Shown here: piece after piece, positions 43,408 to 51,349 of the stretch
Position numbering within the stretch: the stretch's first letter is position 1
Layout of the letters: each line of letters opens with the position of its first letter
Origin: Anaerolineae bacterium
GTDB lineage: Bacteria > Chloroflexota > Anaerolineae > Aggregatilineales > Phototrophicaceae
Direction of reading: 5' to 3'
Length of the DNA: 64,000 bases
Assembly: GCA_022820665.1 (NCBI GenBank)
Contig: JAJEFB010000032.1
Coordinates: 83,048 to 147,047 of the forward strand
Notes under the pieces: model-generated
Seen by the model: only the letters and a program-made list of their open reading frames with translations
What the model was told of the DNA's origin: nothing
Database searches by the model: none
Translations under genes and position numbers: made by a program

Positions 43408-44121
43408 TCATATTTTTATCTCCTCTTCGGCGGCGCTGTGGTCGTCATCCCGGTCGTCAATTGCGTTAACGGTGGCTGCCGGTCGATAGTTGGAATGGGA
43501 ATCGGGCAGATAGTTTTCGACGGAGCTGATCGGTCGCTCTTCTGTTAAGGCGCCGTGCCAAGGGGGGAGCTTTTGCGGCGCGTCGTCATAGTAGTATTCG
43601 AAGCGGATTGTTTCTTGAGGTTGCTCTGTCGAGGGCGCGGCGGACAAGATTCCGTCGAGGGCGAGGATGCGGTCGAGCAAGCGGGCAATGGCAAGCGCTT
43701 GGCGGCTGATATCAGGGTCGTCAGGATTAAAGCCGGCGGACAGTTGGCGGGAGAGTTGCATGAGTTGGTCGCGGATGTAATTGAAGTCTTCAAAGACATC
43801 GTTTGAGGCTGGGTCGCCCTGGTCGGGATCGTTGTGTCCGTCTTGTGTCTGCGAGAGTGCCGTTATGTCCGCGTTATGTTCCGGGAGGGCGTATGTGTCC
43901 GCGTTATGTTCGAAAGGAGCGGAATTGGGTTGTTCTGTGTCCGTTTGGCGGTTTTTCCGAGTTTTACGGCGGTATTTTTTCCCTTCCATTTGGGCGCGCC
44001 AGCGGCGCAAGGTACGAACGTGTATGCCGGTGATTTCATGAACGAAATCGACGTCATTGTTGTACATGGACAAAAGGCCGAGCGCTTCGCGCTTTTGTTC
44101 TCTGGCGTATTTTTTGGGCAT
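43408..44121 (-). CDS. helix-turn-helix protein with acidic low-complexity tail
   Basis: A 237-residue protein. Residues 1-55 are basic with a helix-turn-helix (REALGLLSMYNNDVDFVHEI, then TGIHVRTLRRWRAQMEG) like those of transposase or terminase small-subunit N termini. A basic KKYRRKTRKNRQ stretch follows, then an acidic, Asn/Asp-rich region with EHNADTYALP and EHNADITALS near-repeats, a helical segment around 120-160, and a disordered tail. A DNA-binding role is likely; phage or mobile-element origin is possible. GGGGAAAG before the ATG and a strong promoter make it a real gene. Confidence 0.7.
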   Translation of the reverse strand: MPKKYAREQKREALGLLSMYNNDVDFVHEITGIHVRTLRRWRAQMEGKKYRRKTRKNRQTDTEQPNSAPFEHNADTYALPEHNADITALSQTQDGHNDPDQGDPASNDVFEDFNYIRDQLMQLSRQLSAGFNPDDPDISRQALAIARLLDRILALDGILSAAPSTEQPQETIRFEYYYDDAPQKLPPWHGALTEERPISSVENYLPDSHSNYRPAATVNAIDDRDDDHSAAEEEIKI

Positions 44122-44150
44122 GTTCTTTCCCCTAGACTTGGTTTAGGGAT

Positions 44151-44166
44151 ATTATAGCACACGTGT
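44151..44166 (-). promoter_or_regulatory. Extended -10 promoter overlapping an ACACGTGT palindrome
   Basis: On the minus strand TGCTATAAT is an extended -10 box ~30 bp before the ATG of the helix-turn-helix gene. Directly upstream lies ACACGTGT (44159-44166), a perfect 8-bp palindrome that could be an operator, possibly for autoregulation. No good -35 box is visible. Confidence 0.55.
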
Positions 44167-44551
44167 TCTAGTAAAGGGAGACTATATGTTCGCGGTTTGG
44201 GGATTTGCTACAGACGAAGTTCAGTTCGTTTTCGGGCGACCCATTGGGTCGCCCCTACATAGCTTGTGTGTATATTGTGGATTAGGACGTTAAATGGGTG
44301 TCATTTTCCTGCTGTGGGACGGGTATTTTCGGGCTACCTGATAGAGTGCGTTGAAATTCTATCTAACCCCTCCCCCAGCCCCTCCCCAAAGCATCCGAAG
44401 TGGAGGGGTGTGAACAGTTCAGAAGAGACCAATCTTTAAGACGAAATCCTATTTTTCAACAGCGTCTGATAGGTCGCCCCTACAATTTCCGTCATAAGTG
44501 AACCTTGTAGGGGTCAGCGATTAGCTGAGCGTTGCTATCGTAGCGCGTTGG
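44167..44551. other. Intergenic region with degenerate repeats
   Basis: About 385 bp with no supportable gene. It holds the GGGCGACCC palindrome at 44234, a GATAGGTCGCCCCTACA half-copy near 44466, and CCCTCCCCC runs around 44360-44405 that resemble, in part, the interior of the 13656-13903 element (CATCCGAAGTGGAGGGG is the complement of a segment there). Confidence 0.5.
44234..44254. repeat. GGGCGACC palindrome
   Basis: GGGCGACCC and GGGTCGCCC form a perfect 9-bp stem around ATT, followed by CCTACA. Same family as 13849 and 53359. Confidence 0.75.
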
Positions 44552-46465
44552 TCAATCCGCGAATTCGCCCCACGCGTCCAGCGTGACTTCCAATTCCGCC
44601 TGGGTTTTTGCATAAGCCTGGCCGAGCACGCGCACGCTGTCGACGTCTCCCGCCAGACTAGCGATATGCAGTTGCCGGTCAATCTCGCTCAAGTCCGTTT
44701 CCAATTCGTCAATCTTGGCTTCGAGCTCGGCCGCGCGTTTGGCAGCTTCAAAGGGGTTCAATCCACGAATTTGGACGCTGAGGTTTTCGGCTTTGGCGGC
44801 TCCGCTGTCGCGCGAAGCGCCGCCTTTGGTCTTGGCTTTTGCTCCCGCTTCGCGGGAGCGTCCGCCCCGATCCCGGAGAAATTGCTGATAATCGCCATCG
44901 TAGATTGTCAACTTGCCAGCCGTCATCTCCCAGATCTGAGTCGCGAGCGCGTCCACGAGGTAGCGATCGTGGCTGACCAGCAGGATCGTGCCGGTAAAAT
45001 CTTCCAGCACCGCCTGCAATACCTCCTGGCTGTCAATATCCAGGTGATTGGTCGGTTCATCCAGCAAAAGCAGGTTCGCGCCGAGCAAGGTCAGCTTGGC
45101 CAGAGCCACGCGGCCGCGTTCGCCGCCGGAGAGGCTGGCTATCGGTCGAAAGACGTCCTCGTTGCTGAACATGAATCGGCCCAAATAGTCGCGCGCCGCG
45201 GATATGGGCATTTTCTTGGTCGCGCGGATCTCGTCGAGGATTGAGTTCTCGCGGTTGAGCTTTTCATGCGCTTGGGCGAAATACCCCAGTTTGACCTTGG
45301 CGCCCAGCGTGACCCGCCCGCCCAGTGGCGCCAGGTCGCCGGCAAGCGTTTTGAGCAAGGTTGATTTGCCGACGCCGTTGGGACCAATGAGCGCGACAGT
45401 TTCGCCGCGCAGCACCAGGGCATCGGGCGCCGTCATCAAGGGGCTGTCGAGCTCATATCCGATGCGCAGATCTTCAGTCATGAGCACTTGATCGCCACTG
45501 CGCAGATGATTGCCCATTTCCAAGAACATTTTGCGGCGATGCCGGGGACCGTTTTCCAGGATTTTCCCGCGCTTGCGCATGGTTTCGAGCTTTTTCAGAC
45601 GCCCTTTGGCTTGGGCGGTGCGGCGGCTGCCCATGTGCCGGCGGACAAACTCCAACTCTTTTTCGATGAATTGCTGCTGCCAATAATACTCGTGCCGCAG
45701 GCTTTCTCGCTGCAGATCCCGCTGCTGGAGGTATGCGCTGTAATTGCCGCGGTAGGTCAACAGGCGCTTGTACTCCAACTCCCAGATTGTCGCGGCGAAG
45801 CTATCGAGAAAATAGCGATCGTGGCTGACCGCCAGGACGGCGCCCGGGAAAGATTTGAGGTAATTCTCCAGCCATTCAACAGCCTGGATATCCAAATGGT
45901 TGGTCGGCTCGTCCAGCAACAGCAGATCCGGTTCTTCGAGCAGCAAGCGGCAGAGCAGGGCTCGGGTCTTTTGCCCGCCTGACAACTGTGGCAATGGCAT
46001 CGCGTATTCGTCGCTGGTGAAACCCAGCCCGCTCAGGACCATCTTGACACGCGTCTCGTACTCATAACCGCCGCGTCGCTCAAATTCGGCCTGCAAACTG
46101 CCGTAGCGCTCCAGCGCTTCATCGCAGCTATCCGGGGCAGCCAGTTGATCTTCCAGCGCCGTCAATTGGCTTTCCATGCCGCGCAGATCAGCAAAGGCTT
46201 TCAACTGTTCTTCCCACAGGCTGTGCGCCCCTGCCAATTCCGGACGCTGCGGCAGATAGCCCAGCCGTATTTTTCCGGCGACGATCACATCGCCCGATGT
46301 CGGTTGATCCAGACCAGCCAGAATGTCGATCAGCGATGTTTTGCCCGCGCCGTTGGGACCGACCAAGCCAATGCGAGCGCGGGCGGATATCTCCAGGCTG
46401 ATCTCGCTGAAGACTTCATCCGCGCCGTAAAATCTGCCCAAGTTAGTCGCGACGAGCAGGGACAT
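44552..46465 (-). CDS. ABC-F family ATPase
   Basis: A 637-residue soluble protein with two ABC domains: Walker A GPNGAGKTS and GPNGVGKST, signatures LSGGQKTRAL and LSGGERGRVAL, and two LLLDEPTNHLDI Walker B/D-loop segments, which mark ABC-F proteins. Between the domains is the basic linker (RRTAQAKGRLKKLETMRKRG), and after the second a C-terminal coiled coil. ABC-F proteins bind the ribosome E site as translation factors or antibiotic protectors; the Uup/EttA-like layout suggests a housekeeping role. MSLLVATNL is the family start; an earlier ATG would add 35 unlikely residues. Confidence 0.92.
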   Translation of the reverse strand: MSLLVATNLGRFYGADEVFSEISLEISARARIGLVGPNGAGKTSLIDILAGLDQPTSGDVIVAGKIRLGYLPQRPELAGAHSLWEEQLKAFADLRGMESQLTALEDQLAAPDSCDEALERYGSLQAEFERRGGYEYETRVKMVLSGLGFTSDEYAMPLPQLSGGQKTRALLCRLLLEEPDLLLLDEPTNHLDIQAVEWLENYLKSFPGAVLAVSHDRYFLDSFAATIWELEYKRLLTYRGNYSAYLQQRDLQRESLRHEYYWQQQFIEKELEFVRRHMGSRRTAQAKGRLKKLETMRKRGKILENGPRHRRKMFLEMGNHLRSGDQVLMTEDLRIGYELDSPLMTAPDALVLRGETVALIGPNGVGKSTLLKTLAGDLAPLGGRVTLGAKVKLGYFAQAHEKLNRENSILDEIRATKKMPISAARDYLGRFMFSNEDVFRPIASLSGGERGRVALAKLTLLGANLLLLDEPTNHLDIDSQEVLQAVLEDFTGTILLVSHDRYLVDALATQIWEMTAGKLTIYDGDYQQFLRDRGGRSREAGAKAKTKGGASRDSGAAKAENLSVQIRGLNPFEAAKRAAELEAKIDELETDLSEIDRQLHIASLAGDVDSVRVLGQAYAKTQAELEVTLDAWGEFAD

Positions 46466-46951
46466 GTTATTTCTCTGAGCAAATGTGGACAAAACGTCAG
46501 AAATTATATCACGCGCGTTGGGTCGATTTAACGGTCGCTTGTTGTCTTGCGGATTTTTTTGTTTAACCACAAAGACACAAAGAACGCGAAGTAAAATAGA
46601 TCATTTCTTATTAATAAACTCGTCAAACATCCCATCCGGTAGTGTATCCTTTTCGGTTGAAACAGAAAATCCTAACCACCGAGAGCATCGAGAAAAGCAA
46701 ATTAAACGTTCTTGCCTTATTTTAGGCACGCTCTTGAGCGGCAGGTGACGTTTCGCTGAAACGCCCGCAGATTGAGGGGCATTTTACAGGGGTGTCTCGG
46801 CGGGTCGCTCCTACATTTCGCTAGATTTATGTGATATTCGGCATATATTGCTTTTGATGCGATTGCCCTGGACTTGCTTCAATTCGCTGGATTGTCATGA
46901 CAAAACAGGCTATAGTCCAGCTACGTCACAACGCGTCAGCAACGAAGCAGC
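46466..46951. other. Intergenic region with the 25-nt motif
   Basis: A 486-bp divergent gap. It contains ACCACAAAGACACAAAGAAC (46567-46586) and ACCACCGAGAGCATCGAGAA, A-rich short-period segments like those near 55120, and the 25-nt dispersed motif at 46638-46662. I see no gene. Confidence 0.5.
46638..46662 (+). repeat. 25-nt dispersed motif, copy 2
   Basis: Identical over 25 nt to the copies at 14119 and 63861 (GGTAGTGTATCC, then TTTTCGGTTGAAA). The bases on either side differ between copies, so the conserved unit is short. Confidence 0.9.
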
Positions 46952-48145
46952 ATGGACGATTCGCGGTCACCCTTCATGAAGCGCGAAAGCAAATACCTGA
47001 TACCCTTCCTTATTGTTTGCGTCATCGCCTTGGCCGCAGCGCTGGCGTCGCAATTTACGCCCCGCGCGCCTGCGCCCCTTGTTAAAGACGAAGGCGCGCC
47101 AGCGACAGCATCGCCTTTTATCAGCGTGCAATACAGGTTCGGTCGCGGCTATATCGGCGACAATTGGCAGGTGTACTTCAACGAGCCGGAGTCCAGCGCA
47201 GACAGGTCCGACTATGCCGATGGCATAGACGCGCCGCTGGCCAGCGCGATTGACGCCGCCGAGCGCTCGCTGGACATCGCAGCCTTCGAGTTGAACAGCA
47301 AGCTCATCTATGAGGCCATCCTGGCAGCGCAGCGACGGGGCGTTGCGACGCGCATTGTGACTGACGACAGACACGGGCTGGGCGACGACTCGAATACGGC
47401 GCTGCGAGATCTAAGAGCGGCGGGACTGCCAATCGTAGCGGACAATCGCAGCGGATTGATGCATAACAAATTCATAATCATCGACGAGAGCGCTGTATGG
47501 ACCGGCTCCTGGAATTACACGCTCAACGGCACATACCGCAATAACAACAATGTCCTGGTATTGGAAAGCGCGCAAGCGGCCGCCGCCTACAAGAGCGAGT
47601 TCGACGAAATGTTCGAGCGAGGAGAATTTGGCGCGCGCTCATCCAATGACGGCGTCATCAGCATGGGGGAAGAGGCCGGCGAGATCAGCATCATCTTCGC
47701 ACCGGAGGCTGATGAAATTGCCGCGCTGAGGGCGTCGATAGGAGCGGCGCAGTCCTCTATTCACTTCATGAGCTTCGTGTTTTCGCTCGATGAATTGGCG
47801 GATGCGATGATCGAAAAGATGACAGAGCCGGACTTTGTCTTGCGCGGGGTCTTTGAAGCGCGCAACAGCAGGGCGAGCTGGAGTCAATTGCCGGCTTTGT
47901 ACTGCGCCGGCGCTCTTGTGCGCCAGGATGGCAATCGATACATCTTGCATCACAAGGTCATCATCATCGACGACGACACGGTCATCACGGGTTCGTTCAA
48001 TTTTTCCAATAGCGCCGCGGAAAAAAATGATGAAAACATCGTAATCATCCGCGACCAGGTCATCGCGAGTCTCTACCTTGAGGAATGGCGGCGCGTTTGG
48101 GACAGCGCGCAGGAAGTGTCGCCGGGCGAGATCAACTGCGACTAG
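46952..48145 (+). CDS. exported phospholipase D-like protein
   Basis: A 397-residue protein. A membrane anchor or signal segment (YLIPFLIVCVIALAAALASQ) follows eight to fifteen N-terminal residues. Two HKD motifs are intact: His171, Lys173, Asp178 in MHNKFIIIDES and His333, Lys335, Asp340 in LHHKVIIIDDD, each followed by TGSWN or TGSFNFS. The two halves form one active site in this family, which hydrolyses phosphodiesters in lipids or nucleic acids. The outside location and similarity to Nuc/bacterial PLD proteins leave both substrates possible. The start could also be the ATG at 46976. Confidence 0.87.
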   Translation: MDDSRSPFMKRESKYLIPFLIVCVIALAAALASQFTPRAPAPLVKDEGAPATASPFISVQYRFGRGYIGDNWQVYFNEPESSADRSDYADGIDAPLASAIDAAERSLDIAAFELNSKLIYEAILAAQRRGVATRIVTDDRHGLGDDSNTALRDLRAAGLPIVADNRSGLMHNKFIIIDESAVWTGSWNYTLNGTYRNNNNVLVLESAQAAAAYKSEFDEMFERGEFGARSSNDGVISMGEEAGEISIIFAPEADEIAALRASIGAAQSSIHFMSFVFSLDELADAMIEKMTEPDFVLRGVFEARNSRASWSQLPALYCAGALVRQDGNRYILHHKVIIIDDDTVITGSFNFSNSAAEKNDENIVIIRDQVIASLYLEEWRRVWDSAQEVSPGEINCD

Positions 48146-48459
48146 GCGCGATCCTCTCGACATCGCCGCAAGCGCAGCGGCGATTTCTTAGGCTGACGTT
48201 CGATTTCGCCGCGGGCTTCCAAGTCCAGTTGTACCGCCTTGCAATACCAGCGCACGGAACCCGGCTTTGGGAAGAGCGACTTGGGGAGATCCTTGTCTTC
48301 CAGATAGGCGCGCACGCGTTCCTCCAATGCCGAAAAAGGCATCCACTCTTCAAGCGGCAGCGCGCTTAGCATCGCCTCGCGAATGATGTGGTATTTTTCC
48401 GCCTTGAGGTTCTCTCGATGGTCCGGGTGATTGATGTTTCGCGCTCTTATGCTCGTCAT
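48142..48459 (-). CDS. small conserved protein of unknown function (possible DUF6958)
   Basis: A 105-residue basic, helical protein. The middle (REAMLSALPLEEWMPFSALE) and end (VRWYCKAVQLDLEARGEIER) look like a winged-helix or small helical domain in which a final strand holds LRLRRCRED. I believe it belongs to the DUF6958 group but cannot verify that. TTGGAGA 8 bp before the ATG supports the start. Its last codons overlap the convergent phospholipase D-like gene by 4 bp. Confidence 0.65.
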   Translation of the reverse strand: MTSIRARNINHPDHRENLKAEKYHIIREAMLSALPLEEWMPFSALEERVRAYLEDKDLPKSLFPKPGSVRWYCKAVQLDLEARGEIERQPKKSPLRLRRCREDRA

Positions 48460-48509
48460 GTTGCATTCTCCAAGTTTCGGTCATGGTTTAACGATCATTG
48501 TATGTTTAC

Positions 48510-48621
48510 CAAGTTAGTCAGGCGAGTTTAACCCCTCTAAGTCTCCCCGATTGCAATGGGGGAGACTTACTCACGCCGTGCCCCCTCCTCATGCTTCGGG
48601 TCGCGTAGATATTCACCGCCG
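48510..48621. repeat. Partial MITE-like element with hairpin and nested repeat
   Basis: Begins CAAGTTAGTCAGGCGAG, similar to the terminal repeat of the 13656 element, then TTTAACCCCTCTAAG as in that element. AAGTCTCCCC (48539-48548) and GGGGAGACTT (48559-48568) form a perfect 10-bp hairpin. TCGCGTAGATATTCACCGCC at 48601 is the third copy of the nested short repeat. I did not find a matching right end, so the element is probably truncated. Confidence 0.5.
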
Positions 48622-48745
48622 ACACCGACCCTTGGGAAAGGGAGCGCTTTTGCCGGGATTTGAATAAGATTCAGAACTTTCGCTATAAATGCAGTTGCTT
48701 CGTATTATTCTTTTGGGACTACTTACGTCCCGCTATCCGCGGATC

Positions 48746-49732
48746 TTATGCCGAATCGGAAATTTGTTTATAGAGCTTAAAGGTGTCTTCTGCCCGGCAT
48801 AATTGCGTGCCCGGGGTCATGACGGCGGCGCTGCCCGCGGCAATACCCAGGCACAAAGTCTCCCGTAGATCCCAGCCCTGCGCCAAGCCCATGACCAGAC
48901 CCGCCACCATGCTATCGCCAGCCCCGACTTTGCTTTGCGCTTTGACGATGGGCGCGCGCAAAAGCTGATATTCCTCAGCGGTGATCAGCGCAGCGCCGGC
49001 CGCGCCCATTGATACGACGATGACCTCTGACAAGCCTTCGGCAATCAGGCGGCGGGCGACCCTTTTAATACCCGCTTCGTAATGGAGTTTTTCGCTGGCG
49101 AACAGTTCAAGTTCGCGCAGATTCGGTTTCATCAGATAGACGCCTTTGCCAAAGGCGCGGCGCAGGGGCTCGCCGGCCGTATCGACGACAACGCGGATGC
49201 CGTATTCGGCAGCGTAGCGCGTGATCTCGCCGTAGAATTCGGCGGGGACGCCGGCCGGCAAGCTGCCGCTGGCGACGATAATATCCGGTTCCCGATTGAA
49301 AACCGCTTCCAGACAAGCGATCCATTCCTTCGCGCTCAATTCGGGACCCGGCATGGTGAAACGATACTGCAGGGTCGAGCTTTCTTCGTAGACGACGAAG
49401 CTTTCGCGCGTGATGCCGGCGATGGGCACAGCGCGGCACTTGATGCCTTCGGCTTCCAGCAATTGGGTGAGCATGGCGCCGGTATGCCCGCCGGCGGCAT
49501 AAACCGCTGTGGATTCGCCATCAAGAAAGCGAATGGCGCGTGAAACGTTGATGCCGCCGCCGCCTGGATGGAACTCCGGCGCGGCGCAGCGCAATTTGAT
49601 TTCCGGCGCGACAGAGACGACGCGCGTGCCAATGTCCAGCGCCGGGTTCATGGTGAGACTTACGATCTTGTCCACGATTTCATGGGTCTGCCCGTTGACA
49701 GTGCGAGCAAGTTTAGCGACTGAGAACTGCAT
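48746..49732 (-). CDS. PfkB-family sugar kinase (1-phosphofructokinase/tagatose 6-phosphate kinase-like)
   Basis: A ~328-residue ribokinase-fold enzyme. IVSLTMNPALDIG, HPGGGGINVSRAI and GAGDSMVAGLVMG (with the catalytic Asp) are the standard motifs of the LacC/FruK/Pfk-2 branch, which phosphorylates fructose 1-phosphate, fructose 6-phosphate or tagatose 6-phosphate. The family usually starts at KIVSLTMNP, so the ~25 residues before it are doubtful. I chose ATG 49732; a GTG just before DKIVSLT would give the shortest form. No strong ribosome site separates these options. It is divergent from the phosphatase gene, and its shared promoter region is short. Confidence 0.85.
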   Translation of the reverse strand: MQFSVAKLARTVNGQTHEIVDKIVSLTMNPALDIGTRVVSVAPEIKLRCAAPEFHPGGGGINVSRAIRFLDGESTAVYAAGGHTGAMLTQLLEAEGIKCRAVPIAGITRESFVVYEESSTLQYRFTMPGPELSAKEWIACLEAVFNREPDIIVASGSLPAGVPAEFYGEITRYAAEYGIRVVVDTAGEPLRRAFGKGVYLMKPNLRELELFASEKLHYEAGIKRVARRLIAEGLSEVIVVSMGAAGAALITAEEYQLLRAPIVKAQSKVGAGDSMVAGLVMGLAQGWDLRETLCLGIAAGSAAVMTPGTQLCRAEDTFKLYKQISDSA

Positions 49733-49875
49733 AAGCCAGACTTGAAATCGGCGCTCAAAGCGCAAACCCGTTTTCAGGGATTCCGAAGCCAATAGGCGCA
49801 GCTGGGTATCATTCAGGGAAATTTGGCTTATAATTCGATCATCTGTCTATCATTGCGAGACAAAAGGTCCTCTCG

Positions 49876-50571
49876 ATGCAGGTCTATCTCATCCGTCACG
49901 CGCAATCGGAAAACAATGTTCTCAGCGAAGAAAGCATGCACCGGCGCAAGGTGGACCCGGCGCTCACCGAAATGGGCTATCGTCAGCGAGACATGCTCGC
50001 GGATTTCCTGGCAAACGGGAGGGAAACAAAAGACGAGCACTTCGAAATAAGTCATCTGTATACCAGCGCCATGTACCGCTCGCTGTTGACCGCGCAGCCG
50101 CTCGGTTCGGGGCTAAACTTGCAGCCGCAGGTCTGGACCGATCTTCACGAAAAAGGAGGGATGTTCCAGCGGCAGAATGGCCGTACCAGGGGCTTCAATG
50201 GCATGACGCGATCGGCGATTCAAAGCGAGTTTCCCGATTTTGGTCTGCCGGATTCGATTAGCGAGAGCGGCTGGTATGATGCCGAATTGGGGATGGAGCC
50301 GGAGACACACAGCCTCTTCCGCGCGATCAAAGTGGCCAAGGCGCTGAGGGAGCGCGGGCAGCGCGATGAGGTGATCGCCTTGGTTTCGCATGCCGGCTTC
50401 CTCGATATACTACTCAAGGCGATATTCGATCAGCTGCCGTCCCAGCCCTACACCATGCGCTACTACCATAACAATACGGCGATCACGCGGATCAACTATC
50501 AGGATTCGCGTCCAGTTTTGCGTTACATGAACCGCCTGGAGCACTTGCCGCCGGATATGCGCAGTTTTTGA
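49876..50571 (+). CDS. histidine phosphatase family protein
   Basis: A 231-residue phosphoglycerate mutase-like protein. YLIRHAQSENN holds the phospho-accepting His in the RHG/RHA motif; TSAMYRSLLTAQPL carries the second Arg; and LVSHAGFLDILL contains the second catalytic His. The family includes phosphoglycerate mutases and many small-molecule phosphatases; an insertion around 85-130 argues against a classic mutase. AAAGGT 9 bp before the ATG fits. It is followed after 25 bp by an SDR gene, so they are probably co-transcribed. Confidence 0.87.
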   Translation: MQVYLIRHAQSENNVLSEESMHRRKVDPALTEMGYRQRDMLADFLANGRETKDEHFEISHLYTSAMYRSLLTAQPLGSGLNLQPQVWTDLHEKGGMFQRQNGRTRGFNGMTRSAIQSEFPDFGLPDSISESGWYDAELGMEPETHSLFRAIKVAKALRERGQRDEVIALVSHAGFLDILLKAIFDQLPSQPYTMRYYHNNTAITRINYQDSRPVLRYMNRLEHLPPDMRSF

Positions 50572-50596
50572 CAAATCGAGACCGGGGACGTTGAGC

Positions 50597-51349
50597 ATGA
50601 AACCGAGGACGCTTGAAAGGCAAGTCGCGCTGGTAACCGGCGGTGGCGGCGGGATCGGAAGCGCGATCTGCCGGCGCTTGGCCGCGGAAGGCGCCCAATT
50701 GATCATCACCTACCGCAGCGGCAAAGCCAAGGCGCTTGCGGCGGCGGAAAACCTGGAGGGCGGGGATCATCTCGTGCTGCATGCGCCGGTAGACGATGGC
50801 GAGGCTTTACAGCGCTTGGCGGAAACTGTCCAGGAGCGTTATGGACGGCTAGACATATTGGTGAATAATGCCGGGATCACGGAAGCGGTGCCGCATGAGG
50901 ATCTCGATGGCCTCGACGACGCGCTTATCGACCGCATCTTCCGGGTCAATTGGCGCGGCGCTTTCGCTTCGATCCGGGCGTTGAGACCGCTGCTGATGTC
51001 GGGAGATGGGGGGGTTGTGATCAATATTTCGTCGATTGCCGGGCGCACGGGCGTCGGCAGCAATGTGGCTTATTGCGCCAGCAAAGCCGCTATGGACAGC
51101 ATGACGCGGTCGCTGGCCCGCGCCCTGGCGCCGCAAATTCGGGTGCTGTCGGTATCGCCGGGCTGGGTTAATGGCGAATATGCGCGACGAATGCCGCGCG
51201 AACTGCTGGCCGAGCAGGAAGCCAAGACGCCTTTAGCGCGGATCGCCGAGGCGGAAGATGTCGCGGAGGCGGTTTATGCCGCTATTGCCCATCTCCGCTT
51301 TAGCACCGGCGACATCATTCCCGTCGATGGCGGGCGGCCCCTGGGTTGA
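50597..51349 (+). CDS. short-chain dehydrogenase/reductase
   Basis: A 250-residue SDR. VALVTGGGGGIGSAICRRL is the TGxxxGIG cofactor site; ILVNNAG follows; the catalytic Ser is in INISSIAG, and Tyr and Lys in VAYCASKAAMDSM. IPVDGG near the end is typical of FabG-like enzymes. The short N-terminal strand and Arg/Lys at the end of beta 2 (TYRSGK) suggest NADP preference. It is likely an alcohol or 3-oxoacyl reductase or a sugar dehydrogenase. ATG 50597 is preferred to a TTG six bases earlier. It ends one base before the convergent GT39 gene. Confidence 0.9.
   Translation: MKPRTLERQVALVTGGGGGIGSAICRRLAAEGAQLIITYRSGKAKALAAAENLEGGDHLVLHAPVDDGEALQRLAETVQERYGRLDILVNNAGITEAVPHEDLDGLDDALIDRIFRVNWRGAFASIRALRPLLMSGDGGVVINISSIAGRTGVGSNVAYCASKAAMDSMTRSLARALAPQIRVLSVSPGWVNGEYARRMPRELLAEQEAKTPLARIAEAEDVAEAVYAAIAHLRFSTGDIIPVDGGRPLG

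Noticed and set aside
48510..48621. CRISPR-like repeats in the repeat-rich gaps
   Set aside because: Repeats are dispersed and palindromic, with no regular spacer length or tandem array, and no cas genes are in the window.
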